Positions 7,805 to 17,566 of a DNA stretch of 25,758 nucleotides are shown in pieces. The notes under the pieces were generated by a model. It ran no database searches. It saw nothing but the letters and a program-made list of their open reading frames with translations, and was not told the DNA's origin. The DNA comes from Guillardia theta CCMP2712 (Eukaryota; Cryptophyceae; Pyrenomonadales; Geminigeraceae), in contig NW_005434414.1 of NCBI RefSeq assembly GCF_000315625.1, positions 1-25,758 on the forward strand. Direction: 5' to 3'. Position numbers and translations under genes: made by a program. Within the stretch, counting starts at the first letter, position 1. Every line of letters begins with the position of its first letter.

Positions 7805-7891
7805 TATTATTATTATTATTATTTGAGTTTATTAGACTCTTAGTCGAGAATTTCATAGCTAAGAACTATTGCTCTTTGCTCATCTCTCGCC
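7805..7891 (-). mobile_element. Very short retroelement 3' end with (ATA)6 tail
   Basis: An 87-bp piece made of (TAT)6, TTGAGTTTATTAGA and about 55 bp of body, then telomere repeat. It is the third copy of the family 3' end and shows that severely 5'-truncated copies enter the same telomeric site. Confidence 0.8.
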
Positions 7892-7920
7892 TAACCCTAA
7901 ACCCTAAACCCCAAACCCTA
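7892..7920 (+). repeat. Interstitial telomere repeat with one variant unit
   Basis: About four CCCTAAA units, one read as CCCCAAA. The tract joins directly to a truncated ORF copy at 7921 with no tail. Confidence 0.9.
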
Positions 7921-8428
7921 GTCCGATCTCTTCGAATTTCTTCTTCAACTTCTCTTCATGGTCGACATACACCGAGGAGATGCCCAGGAGAGTCATGGAG
8001 ATGAAGGAAGTCACCTCGTTGCCTGCTGAGGCGGTGTATGTCTCGACCTTGGCCTCCTCCATCTGCTGCATAAACCACTCTCTGGATGCGCCACTCCATC
8101 CAGTCATTGCTTCTTGGCGTCGGGGGTGCATCCCTCCACAGCCTTGCAAGCCTGGGCTGTCCTACTGTTAGGATAACGCTTCGCGAAGCTCTTCACCCTC
8201 TCGACCAGATCAGCTTCGAGGACCGAGGCATCCACAAGCTCGCCCTGTGCGTGTATTGGCATGATCTACGATACAGCAGGTTGCGAACACTCTCATCATA
8301 CTGAAGAACCATACTTAGAAAGCTGTTTGTTGAACTATACCAAACCCTTGCTCGCAGCTTCCTTCGCGCCCTGGCGGCTTCCCCTACACCTGGCGCGCAG
8401 CCATGTGCCCGAAATACCCGGCGCTGCA
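7921..8428 (-). pseudogene. Degraded 5' copy of the unrecognised element ORF, 3' end replaced by telomere repeat
   Basis: The stretch is strongly similar to 6541-7080 in the intact copy: leader, MVLQYDESVR start and the segment through KFEEIGL. Compared with it there is a deletion of roughly 53 bp (after CATTGCTTCTTG) and one of about 9 bp in the Lys/Glu-rich segment, so the frame is broken. Similarity ends at GATCGGACT, where TTTAGGG-type repeat follows directly on the sense strand. No AATAAA motif or triplet tail is present. On the right, similarity fades around 8404 and a telomere-like octamer lies at 8429. Confidence 0.85.
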
Positions 8429-8436
8429 ACCCTAAG
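8429..8436 (+). repeat. Remnant telomere unit at the inner edge of the array
   Basis: AACCCTAA is followed by non-repetitive DNA. It matches the AACCCTAAA seen at the 5' edge of the other inserted pieces, and no telomere-like tract was seen to its right. Eight bases can occur by chance, so the reading rests on its position. Confidence 0.5.
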
Positions 8437-9230
8437 GCCCGCCAAGGTAACAGTGCAGCAGGCAAGGACCTGGATGTCGCAGTAGAAGTTGTGGGTTCTG
8501 GTTGATGAAGCGATTCCGAGGGAGGAGAAGAAAGAATTCTCCGTAATGCGGGTTTTCATTGCATCATTTTAGGAATTGACACTCTGGTGATGAATTGCAA
8601 ATGAAGCTACGCGACAGACAGCCGAGTCAAAAACAAGCAGTCCATCATCTGCGTCACCCATCGAGCCCTCCCTCCGATGATGCTACGATCAGCGAAGCAG
8701 AGAATTCTTTTTAAGCGACTGTTTGGGGAGGCGGTAGGATCTCATTGTTGCTCGACCACGTGAACCCATGGTTATCAGTGCTTTCTTGGGAGGAGTGAAC
8801 GTCGAAAGCTTACACCATGTGTTGGCCTGGCTTTTATGCGATGCGCTCAGAAAGCATGGAGTTTGTCAAGGAAACACTGCCATCGGTGTTGAATAGAGAG
8901 ATCTTGCTGAGGCGTCGGTACATGTTCTCCAGCTTTGCCTTCTCCTCCTTTGAACATCATCGGTATCACCAACTTCAAATCAGCATTTTCACGACTTACA
9001 ACCAACACTGAATGGATCCGCATTCTTGCCTGTTCCTTAGGTCACGTCTCGCCTCGTTTCTCGCCACTTGACTCACCATACGCATCGCCATCACTCGTCT
9101 CTCCATATTCTTCTCACTGAGTCAGCTCCTCATGCTTGTCTGGCCACAATGATTCACCTGCAGATTCGTATCGCCTGCCTTCACGCCGTTCCCCACCTCA
9201 TCTGGAGCATTGACATCAAAGGAGCTGCTA
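8437..9230. other. Intergenic DNA between the telomeric array and the first gene
   Basis: I see no convincing coding region, repeat or RNA gene here. It holds the 3' flank of the - strand kinase-like gene. Confidence 0.5.
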
Positions 9231-10702
9231 TCAGAAGGGTTCAGCACCTTGCTCCAACTCGAGGAAGACAAGCATCTCTTTCGCATCGGCGGGCCTCAGC
9301 AGCGGATCCTTATTGACGATGAGCCAAGTACTTGTGCTAGGAAGTGCCTCACCTTTGCAAGAGCTCTCTTGTAAAGGAATGAGGTACTCCGCGAGATTGG
9401 TGGGCCTGAGCGAGGTCACAACATCAGAGTCAGCCCCCTTCTCTCTTACTTTGTTCGAGCGTAAGATCCCGAGGCTCTCCTGCTTTGATCCCTTGTGCCT
9501 TCCGTTAATCCAAGTGGAGCAGCGCATGCCAATGAATACAGTGTATCATGTCTTCCATCTTCTCACTGATTTCAAAGGGAAATTCCCCTGCGAGCAGGGG
9601 TCAACATGTCAAAGGCGGGAAAAGAACAACCTGACAACATGTGATATAGAAGAATTCCAACAGCCCAGATATCGATGGCTGTCATATGACATCCAGTTAA
9701 GCAAACAAGACAGGCAAACACAACAACGACCAGTGGAAGCATGCTTTCCCTCCAGCAATTGTTCAGGAGCGAGGTATGCTGCGTCTTGATGCTTTAGGGT
9801 TTCATGAGCTACTTCAAGCATTCTCAGCAGTCATCGACCTTCGATCTTCTTGCAATTCCTTGGAATGATCATCAGCTCGAACATACAAAGGAAAAGAGAC
9901 ATTACGTTCGCCAACTCCATGTGTAAAAGAGAAATTGATGAGCTGTGCAGAAATAAAACTCTGAATCCTCAACACATACAGTGATATCTTACTTTGACAA
10001 ATGGTGCCATCTTTGCAATCATGATGTTGGAGGGATTGATACCGCAGTGCACAATCGCTAGCACGCTGATTTAGAGAAGAAAAAAGATGTATGAAATCAA
10101 CACCTCGCGCATGTAGAGCAGAAAGACCCTTTAGCACTCCTCGTATGATAGCTACCGCCTCCTGTCACATGAATCATGAGGCAAGCAACCGTCAGGATAA
10201 ACCCGATGGAGGAACTTACATCTTCCGAGAAACGCGTGTGGATCTTCAGCAAAGCGTCCAAGTCACTACACAGCACTTTCAAACTAAAAAGCTGAGCGCT
10301 TCCTCCTCTGAGAATGCTTCACACCTTCCTTGGATCGCTTCCATCCTCACATAGGTTATGCCCTCGGCAATGGAGTGCATTTCGAAACATCTGCGCACAC
10401 AAGTCAGTAGGAACAAAGGCGATCAAGATCAGTACTGAGCGACGTTGGGATGCTCTAGTTGACCCATGGCCAGATGCCTTTCGAGGAAAGTTTGATGCTC
10501 GCTTAGAGGCACCTCTCTGAAAACATCTCACTCTTCAAAATAAATAGAAGCAATGACGGCACTTGGGAACAATCTTCAATACAACAGAAGCTCGATCACT
10601 TGAACTCTGGAAAACACTCAGTTTCTCATTCTCTAAAGTTCATTCGTCACATGTGCAAGGATCAGAAAGCGACTCTTCGTTCTCTTTATGTTTCTCAGCC
10701 AT
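9231..10702 (-). CDS. Protein kinase-fold protein, probable pseudokinase (multi-exon)
   Basis: Exons on the - strand, joined through short GT-AG introns, spell a kinase fold in order. A beta-3 strand SVVLKIVPK keeps the Lys. Then come a helix C region ending GQLEHPNVAQ, the hinge-side FEMHSIAEGITYV, and LKGLSALHARAIV. The catalytic loop reads HCGINPSN (10041-10049 codes HCG) in place of HRDxxxxN. The metal-binding site reads VKLINFS (NFS at 9928-9936) in place of DFG. Then AYLAPEQLL, the AIDIWAVGILLYHMLSG segment, and a C-lobe end NKDPLLRPADAKEML. No Gly-rich loop is evident. Loss of both catalytic Asp residues predicts no or weak phosphotransfer and a scaffold role. The start at 10702-10700 is provisional because the first splice was not resolved; the stop is TGA 9233-9231. 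The family is not identified. Confidence 0.75.
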
Positions 10703-11418
10703 GAAAGATTCGTGTCAATCGTCCTTAAAACATCAATTGCCTGTAAATTGAATGATTCATTTGCATTGAAACTTTTCTCAGCTGATCATCTCTGTACACC
10801 CTCTGACCCTCCCTCATCCGCTCCTCAGCTTCTTCTCCCTCTTCGCTTGATCCTCCTCTCATGTTCGTCTCTTACGTCGTTTCGGTCGCGCTTGTCGGCC
10901 ACATTGGCATCCACCATGCCGTTCGGGTCAGCCCTTTAGTCAAGTTGACCCCGACGATAGCTGATTTCAATCGATTTGATACTTGACAAAGTCTGCACTT
11001 TCACAAAGATGCATCGGAGGGGTGAGTGACGAAGAGGAGGAGGAAGGAGAGGAGGTGGAGAAAGTCAAGAGAGAGAGAGAGGAGGAGAGAGGAGAGAGGA
11101 GAGAGGAGAGGGAGAGAGGAGAGGGAGAGAGAGAGAGAGGAGGAGGAGGAGGAGAGAGAGAGGGAGACAAGAGAGAGAGAGAGGAGGAGGAGGAGGGAGA
11201 GGAGGAGGAGGGAGAGAAGGAGGAGGGAGAGAAGGAAGAGGAGGGGGTGTGGGAGGGAGGAGAGGGAGACGAGGGAGAGGGAGACGAGGGCGATCACGGC
11301 TGTGAGGATGAGCACTATGACGATGAGTGATATGAGAGCAATGGAGGAGGAGGATGAGAGGGGAAGAGATAAGAAACAGGGGGTGAAGCAAGAGTTCGCT
11401 TGTGGACTAATTGTTCAG
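10703..11418. other. Divergent intergenic region with a long polypurine tract
   Basis: This lies between the - strand kinase-like gene and the + strand OGT-like gene, so it should hold both promoters. Apart from the GA tract at 11031-11290 I see no distinct motif. A small upstream OGT exon, for example around ATG 11009 followed by GTGAGT, is possible. Confidence 0.5.
11031..11290 (+). repeat. GA-rich polypurine tract
   Basis: About 260 bp of almost uninterrupted A and G on the + strand (GAGGAGGAGG, GAGAGAGAGG). All frames across it give low-complexity Glu/Arg or Leu/Ser, so the long frames there are compositional and not proof of coding. It lies in the 5' flank or first intron of the OGT-like gene. 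Confidence 0.85.
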
Positions 11419-14400
11419 ATGGATCAAGCACTTGATAAGCATGTGCTTGTGCTTGATGAGTCTGGTAGACTCAAAGCAAAAGAGCTTTGCGGATCTCGGC
11501 TATGAAGGAGTTGATCTGTCCAACCAGGGAAGGTAAACTGCTTCAGAAGATCAGTGTACCCATGCATGATCCTGCTGCAGGTTTGACGAAGCACTCATGC
11601 TCTTCTTAGAGATGGAACGCATGCAGCCACTGGATGCAGAGGTCAGTGAAGGTTGTGAGATAAATGAGAGGACAGTGAAGGTTGTGAGATAAATGAGAGG
11701 ACAGTGGAGGATACGAGTGGGGCTAGTAGGATAGTAGAGGATACGAGTGGGGCTAGTAGGATAGTAGAGGATACGAGTGGGGCTAGTAGGATAGTAGAGG
11801 ATACGAGTGGGGCTAGTAGGATAGCGGAGGATACGAGTGGGGCTAGTAGGATAGTAGAGGATACGAGTGGGGCTAGTAGGATAGTAGAGGATACGAGTGG
11901 GGCTAGTAGGATAGTAGAGGATACGAGTGGGGCTAGTAGGATAGCGGAGGATACGAGTGGGGCTAGTAGGATAGCGGAGGATACGAGTGGGGCTAGTAGG
12001 ATAGCGGAGGATATTAACTTGGGGTCAGAACCTTGTAAACATCGCGATCTGCCTGGAGAATCTCAACCGGCTGGATGAAGTGGAAAGATACTTGCAGAAG
12101 TGATGGATGCCGTCCTCCACCTGCTCCTGCTCCCTTGACTGCTTCCCAGGGCTACCAAAATCGAGCCGAAGCGCGAAGACGCCTGGAGCATGCTGGGGCA
12201 AGTGTTTGTCAGGAGAGGGCAGGCAAGGAGCTTTGAGGGGCATGGCATGCAGACTGACGGCTAGGATGCAAGATCGACTCTGCTCTGGTAGCCTACAGCA
12301 AGGCTATCAAGTTGCACCCCAAGGCAGACATGCTTTACTTGTAAGAGGGAAGGTTGGAGGAAGAGAGATGCTCTTGGGAAGCGAAGAAGAGCAAACGTGG
12401 GAGGATGGGAGAAAGAAGATGAGACAATAGGATGAGACAATAGAAGAGAGAGATCATGGAAGAAAATCGAAGGTCGGAGGCTAACTAGCTAAAATGACTT
12501 GGATATCTACAGTGCGCGTGGCAATGCTCATCAAGCAAGGGGAGATCACTACAGCGCTTCTGCGTATGTTGCGGGCTGCTCTGATCCCTGCCTTGACTCG
12601 CTTCCGGCAGAGATTTCTTGCAGGCGACCAAGATTCAAGACTCCAACTATCAGGTGCTTGGTACAGTAGCACTTGTGTTGACGGAGGCAGCTATGAGGAG
12701 GAGGAAGAGCAAGAGGAGAAGAAGGAGGAGGAGAAGGAGGAGAGCCTGAGTCTCTTATCTCGTTCCCTGCAGGCGTGGAACAACCTTGGCAGCGCGTACA
12801 TGAGTTTATCCCAGAACGAGGAGGCGATCCAAGCTTTGCGGAAGACGCTGACGTTCATCCCAACCCATCCTATCCCTCTCACAAACCTCGTCATCACTGA
12901 GAACAGAGTCTGCGAGTGGAGCCGCAAGTACAAGCATAACAAGTGAGATGATACCTTAGGCTTTGATCTGCTCGAAGTGTTTGCGATGTGCTAGAAGATG
13001 AGTTGTGAGGCTGGGATAATCTTCAGAACGTCATCTCATATTGTTTCTCCTCAGGCTTCTCCGGAAAGCTCTCCATGAGCAGCTGGCTCAGCGACGCTCT
13101 TTGGTTGTTCCCTTCCATGCCTTGTGAGCTCTTCCTCCTCTCGCGTACTCCAGCTGACATGGTGCTGCAGCGAGTTCAATTTCAGCTCAGACGAGCACAA
13201 GAGGAACGCTCAGATGTGGTCGAGGACCGTGGAAGAAAAAGTAGAGCAGAAGCAAGTCCAAGTGAGGCCGTTGACTTGCAACAGGTTGCATACCTCAACC
13301 GCTTTGAACCGGGAGGTTCGAAACTGGCAGGGAAAGGTAGCAGATTGAGAATAGGTTACTTGTCGGGATCCGGTGAGCCGCTCAGTCAAAACCCGGCATC
13401 AATGCTTTCCTTTTTGAACTTGTCTTCCCTCTACTTGTTTCTTATGCCTTTGCACGGCTTATCTTGTTCTGAATCTTTTCTCTCCTCTTTCTCCTTAGGC
13501 CTCTTCTCTTCCTGTTTCTCTACCTTCATCTCCTTGAGCTTGACTTGACTTCTTTAGCTTGACTTGACTTCTTGGGCTTGAGTTGACTTTTCCTCCGCCC
13601 AGGGTTTCACAACTCCACCACCACCGCTCGGAGCATGAGGAGTCAATTCTCAATGCACAATCGGTAGGAGGAGCCGCCGATAATAAAGTCGATTGAGAGG
13701 AGTGCAGCATGTCGGTAGACGTCTACTGCTACGCTGCTCAGGGCGATGATGGTTCGCCTGTTCGCGCTGCGATCAAGCGAGGATGCGACAAGTAGGCGGA
13801 GAGAGCAACAGGTCCTTGATTCCTGACTGAATCCTTCCATGCAGGTTCGTGGAGCTTCAGGGGAAGAGCCATCAAATGGTTCACATTTTTCTCCTCCCCT
13901 CTCTTTCCTCGCGTTCATCTTTTCTACCCTGCCTGCCCACCATACCATCCAACCCACTTCTTGCTTTCTCTTTATGTCATTCTTATCTTTACTCCTTTTC
14001 AAGTCAATCTTATCTTTACTGCTCTTCAAGTCATTCTTATCTTTACTGCTTTTCAAGTCATGCTTATCTTCACTTCACTTGTTTCTGCCCTTCACTTGCT
14101 CAACCCTCGCTCACCAACAGAGCAGATGGCAGAGAGAATAAGAGATGACAACATCAACGTTCTTATCGACCTCACTGGCTACACTATGAACATGCAGACT
14201 GAGGTGTTCGCTATCGGTCCTTCTCCAATTCAGGTCCTGCAAAATTTCTCCTCCCATTTCTTTCCTTTTGTTCCATTCTCGCTTTGCCTATTGCCCTGTG
14301 CTAGGGAGGATGCATCCTCCTCCTTCAACTTTCTTTCTCCTCCTCCCTTCTTCCTTCTTCATCAGAACTGCTCAAAACCCCCTCAGGTATCTTTCCATGG

Positions 14401-14835
14401 CTTCCCAGGCACTATGGGCGCGGGTTATATCGACTACTTGACATCTGACCCCTTCACAACTCCTCCTGTAAGGTTTTCTCCTTCACTCCCAAGGATCTTT
14501 TGAATTTCTCCATCGCCCTCCCTGTGTCTTGTAGATGTCTCTTGCCCTCCTCGTTACATCTGATACCTGTTACATTGGTAGGACTATGCCGAACATTACA
14601 CTGAGCGACTCGTCCTCCTCCCCAACACCTACCTCACAAACGATCACCGGCAGAGCCGCCGAGAGGTCACAAAGAGGAAGGAGAGGGGGAGGAAGGGGAT
14701 CTGCTGCTGCTGCTGCTGCTGCTGCTTCATCGAATTCAGATTGACGTATCCTCCAGGTCTACCTGACAGGCGATGATCCCATTCATGGACCCAAGGTGTG
14801 AGGAGCTGCTGGAGATGAAGATGGAGCTGATGGAA

Positions 14836-14866
<31 letters not shown>

Positions 14867-16999
14867 CAATGACGATGATGGAGACGATGATGGAGACGAT
14901 GATGGTGGAGATGGAGATTGAGATGATGATGGAGATGATGATGGAGATGATGATGGAGGTCGTGATGATGAATATCCTCTCAAAGAATGAGAAAGTGCGG
15001 AGGATCACGTCTGATGATGAACAGCCCACCAGGAGAGAGCTAGGTTTCGACGACGATGACATCATTCTCGCATGTTTCAATCAGGTCAACGCTCATGCTG
15101 TTGTCGTTTGTCCTGACAATCGAACTCAAATCATGCCATTACAGCTTTACAAGATAGAGCCGGAGGTCTTCGATGTGTGGATGAAAATTTTGAAACGAGT
15201 CCCCAGGCAATGCCTTCATCCTAGTCCTCCTCCTCTATTTCTCCTCTCCTCTTACTTCCCTAGCCCTCCTCCTCTATTCCTCCTCTCCTCTTACTTCATC
15301 CTAGCCCTCCTCCTCTATCCCCCTCTCATGGACCTCCTCTAGCCTTCATCCTTGGATTGCTCCAGTGCAATCTATTCATCTCCTTGCTCTTACTTTCTCT
15401 CCAGCGCCAAGTTGTGGTTCCTAGAGTTTACCAAGCAGGGAGTTGCGAACCTCAAAAAATCTGCTCAGGTTTGAAACAGAAGCTTTCCTTCCTATCAAAT
15501 TGAACATCCTCCACACACTCCATCTCCTCCTCTTCCTCTTCTTTCTCCCCCTTCTTGCTTCCTCTCCCACTCAATCCGCCACTTCATCCATTTTCTTCGT
15601 TCCTACTCCATCCTTGCCCTTCTCCTTTTCTTCTGGGAGTTTCTCCTCCTTGTTGTTTTCTCTTCCTCCTCTCTCAATCTCTTTGTTTCTTAGAAGCGAG
15701 GAGTGGACCCATCGCGCATCGTCAGTCACGAGCAGTTTCCTCGGTGAGAGCAGGAGGGGGAGATGATGACGATGATTTTTGCGCCTGCAGGGAGAGAGAA
15801 TTTCGAGTGAAGGGACTGGCTGATGTTTTCTTGGACACTCCTCTCTTCAACGCACACACTACTGCCGGTACCATCCTCTTCATCCCTCCAGCATTCCTCC
15901 TCATGCTCTTGCTGTCCTTTCCTTTCCCACCTATCCTTCCTTGATCGCTCTCTCCTCTCTCCTCTCTCCTCTCTCTGCGTCTCTTTCCTCTTCTTCTTGT
16001 TCTGCTCTCCGTCTATTGATCTTGCTCCCATGGCAGGCGACGTTCTGTGGAGCGGAGTTCCCATCCTGACACTACCAGGTAAACCAAGAGGGACGGGAGG
16101 CTCGAAATATCAAGACAAAGTTGAGAAGGAAAGAGGAGGAATCAGTCAGTCAGACAGTCAGTCAGACAGTCAGTCAGGCAGGCAGGCAGGCAGGCAGGCA
16201 GGCACAAGAGGAGGGCAGGAGAGTTTGGCTGGTAATGACGCGAGGAGCAGGAGAGAGTTTTGTACAGAGAGTCGCATCGGGGATGGTGAAGTCAGCAGGA
16301 ATGCAATGGATGGTCACGAGAAATCTCCTTGACTATGAAGAGCTTGCGGTCAGACTCGACCCTTTCCTCCCCTTCCTGCACTACCACCTCGTCATTGTCC
16401 TATTCCTCACCTTCCTTTGCATTCTCCTCCTCCTCCTCCTCCTCCTCCCACTTCCCTCACCCCCCCTTCTCTTTAATTTGCTTCCTCAGCGTCTTCAGGT
16501 TGTCCGTCCTATCGTATTGAGTCTTTTTGTGCAGGTTGCCCTGATACAGCGGAAGGAGCGGGCGAAGAGCATCAAGGGAAGGTGAAGGGAAGGGAAGAGA
16601 TGCGGGAAGTTGAAGTTGAAGCAGACTAGAGGATACAAGAGATGAACTTCCTCTCTTCGACACTCAACTGCTTACTGTAATGTTGACTTTGTCTCCTGCT
16701 CCTTCTCCTGCTCCTTCTCCTTCCCCTCCTTTTCCTCCTTCTCCTCTTGCCCCTGACATGGCGCAGGAGGAGTTTGAACGAGGACTCCTGATGACCTGGG
16801 AAGTCCATGAGGCGATAGGAGCTGCTTACAATATCGGTACAGCAGCTGGGGGAGGGCTGGAGGGAGGTTGTGCGGGGAAGGGAAAGGGGAGAGGGGGGGA
16901 GGAGGGGCGAAAGATGTGCGTGTAGCTGAGATGGTTTCAGTGGTTAGCAGGTTGGGTGCAGATCGCAACATATTCCCTGATGGCAAGGTCGCATCCTAG
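11419..16999 (+). CDS. OGT: O-GlcNAc transferase-like glycosyltransferase (TPR + GT41 domain), about 29 exons
   Basis: It would transfer GlcNAc (or fucose, as in SPINDLY) from a nucleotide sugar to Ser/Thr of nuclear and cytosolic proteins. TPR exons lie at 11581-11641, 12005-12099, 12150-12222, 12273-12340, 12513-12563, 12611-12653 and 12773-12942. Linker exons are 13055-13123 and 13171-13240. Catalytic exons run 13285-13372, 13603-13663, 13708-13791, 13845-13878, 14126-14233, 14387-14467, 14582-14665, 14757-14795, 14986-15084, 15145-15206, 15405-15468, 15694-15743, 15791-15867, 16037-16078, 16254-16348, 16535-16581, 16640-16676, 16767-16836 and 16941-16999 (TAG). Phases agree throughout. 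Diagnostic blocks are RLRIGYLS, NVLIDLTGY, SFHGFPGTMGAGYIDYL, LYKIEP (UDP-contacting Lys kept), HTTAGDVLWSGVPILTLPGE and RVASGM. The usual NHPT block is altered to HNSTTT. About 690 residues and six TPRs, against 1046 and 13 in human OGT. The first exon is uncertain. Confidence 0.88.
11703..12010 (+). repeat. 30-bp minisatellite, about 10 copies, in an OGT intron
   Basis: The unit is GAGGATACGAGTGGGGCTAG plus TAGGATAGTA. Copies are near-identical and differ mainly as ATAGTAGAGG versus ATAGCGGAGG. It is preceded by two copies of a 29-bp unit (GTGAAGGTTGTGAGATAAAT...). One frame is open (EDTSGASRIV), but the TPR frame meets a stop in each unit, so the array is best read as intron. The intron 3' splice site (GATAG before 12005) lies inside the last partial unit. 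Confidence 0.92.
14796..14985 (+). repeat. ATG/GATG triplet-rich OGT intron
   Basis: The intron between exons 14757-14795 and 14986-15084 consists largely of GATGATGATG and GGAGATGATG runs. The neighbouring intron (14666-14756) contains a (CTG)n run at about 14700-14725. Confidence 0.85.
16141..16205 (+). repeat. Tetranucleotide repeats (GTCA, then GGCA) in an OGT intron
   Basis: CAGTCAGTCAGACAGTCAG is followed by GCAGGCAGGCAGGCAGGC, inside the intron that joins LTLPG to ESFVQRVASG (16079-16253). Confidence 0.9.
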
Positions 17000-17566
17000 A
17001 CGAGTGAGGTATGGAAAAGAAGGAACGAAAACTTGAAAAGAAGGATCGAAAACTTGCATCGAAAACTTGAAAAGAAGGATCGAAAACTTGCAACGAAAAC
17101 TTGGAAAAGAAGGATCGAAAACTTGGTTATGATGAGTAGCCGGGTGTCATTCAGTCTCTCAATAAAGTAGAATCCTCACAGAACGATGATTGCAGTCGCC
17201 ATATCAATGTACTTCGAGACATGCCGTTTGCGGAATCTTTGATCAATCGTTTGGCTGCGGAAGCGAAGGAGGATGACTAGGGAAACTACACGAGGCCTCA
17301 CAATGAAGGACTCAATGCACGGTACTGCGATGAAGTTCTGAAGCAGAAGAAGATCTAAAGCAAGATACAACAGGGAGAGATTCCTGCAAAGTAGCTGAGG
17401 CGTGGAGAAGGAGATTACAGCATCTTGCAGACGACCTTGATGGCCATCTTGAAGGAACATCGCAAGGAAACAAGACAGTTGAAGTGACAAGTGTTACAAG
17501 TTTCAATCTCAGCAAGACTTTCATCAATCACTATGAGAGTCTCTCGATTCGAATACGTATCTTTTG
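17000..17566. other. Convergent intergenic region with about 35-bp repeats
   Basis: It separates the 3' ends of the OGT-like (+) and FKBP-like (-) genes. The block AAAAGAAGGATCGAAAACTT recurs at about 17036, 17070 and 17105 (34-35 bp apart), with a variant at 17015. From 17126 to 17566 I see no convincing gene; it presumably holds 3' untranslated regions. Confidence 0.6.

Noticed and set aside
7108-7920. True chromosome end inside the window
   Set aside because: The telomere tracts are short and interrupted, with other DNA on both sides, so they are interstitial; the actual end would lie left of the window.
4431-8436. CRISPR-like array of repeats and spacers
   Set aside because: The regular repeat is a telomere motif in a eukaryotic genome, and the intervening pieces are large and of very unequal length.
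11001-11391. Several long overlapping frames of Glu/Arg or Leu/Ser on both strands
   Set aside because: They arise from the polypurine tract; open frames in all phases are expected from such composition.
11704-12078. 124-codon + strand frame made of EDTSGASRIV repeats
   Set aside because: It is the minisatellite read in one open frame. The true TPR exon from 12005 uses a different frame, and the repeat has stops in that frame.
13262-13284. A 23-nt intron in the OGT linker
   Set aside because: A 44-nt intron 13241-13284 (GTAGAG to CAACAG) gives the same frame with a size matching other introns here.
14773-15342. 189-codon + strand frame beginning with Met/Glu repeats
   Set aside because: The Met/Glu part is the ATG triplet intron. 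Only 14986-15084 and 15145-15206 are OGT exons.
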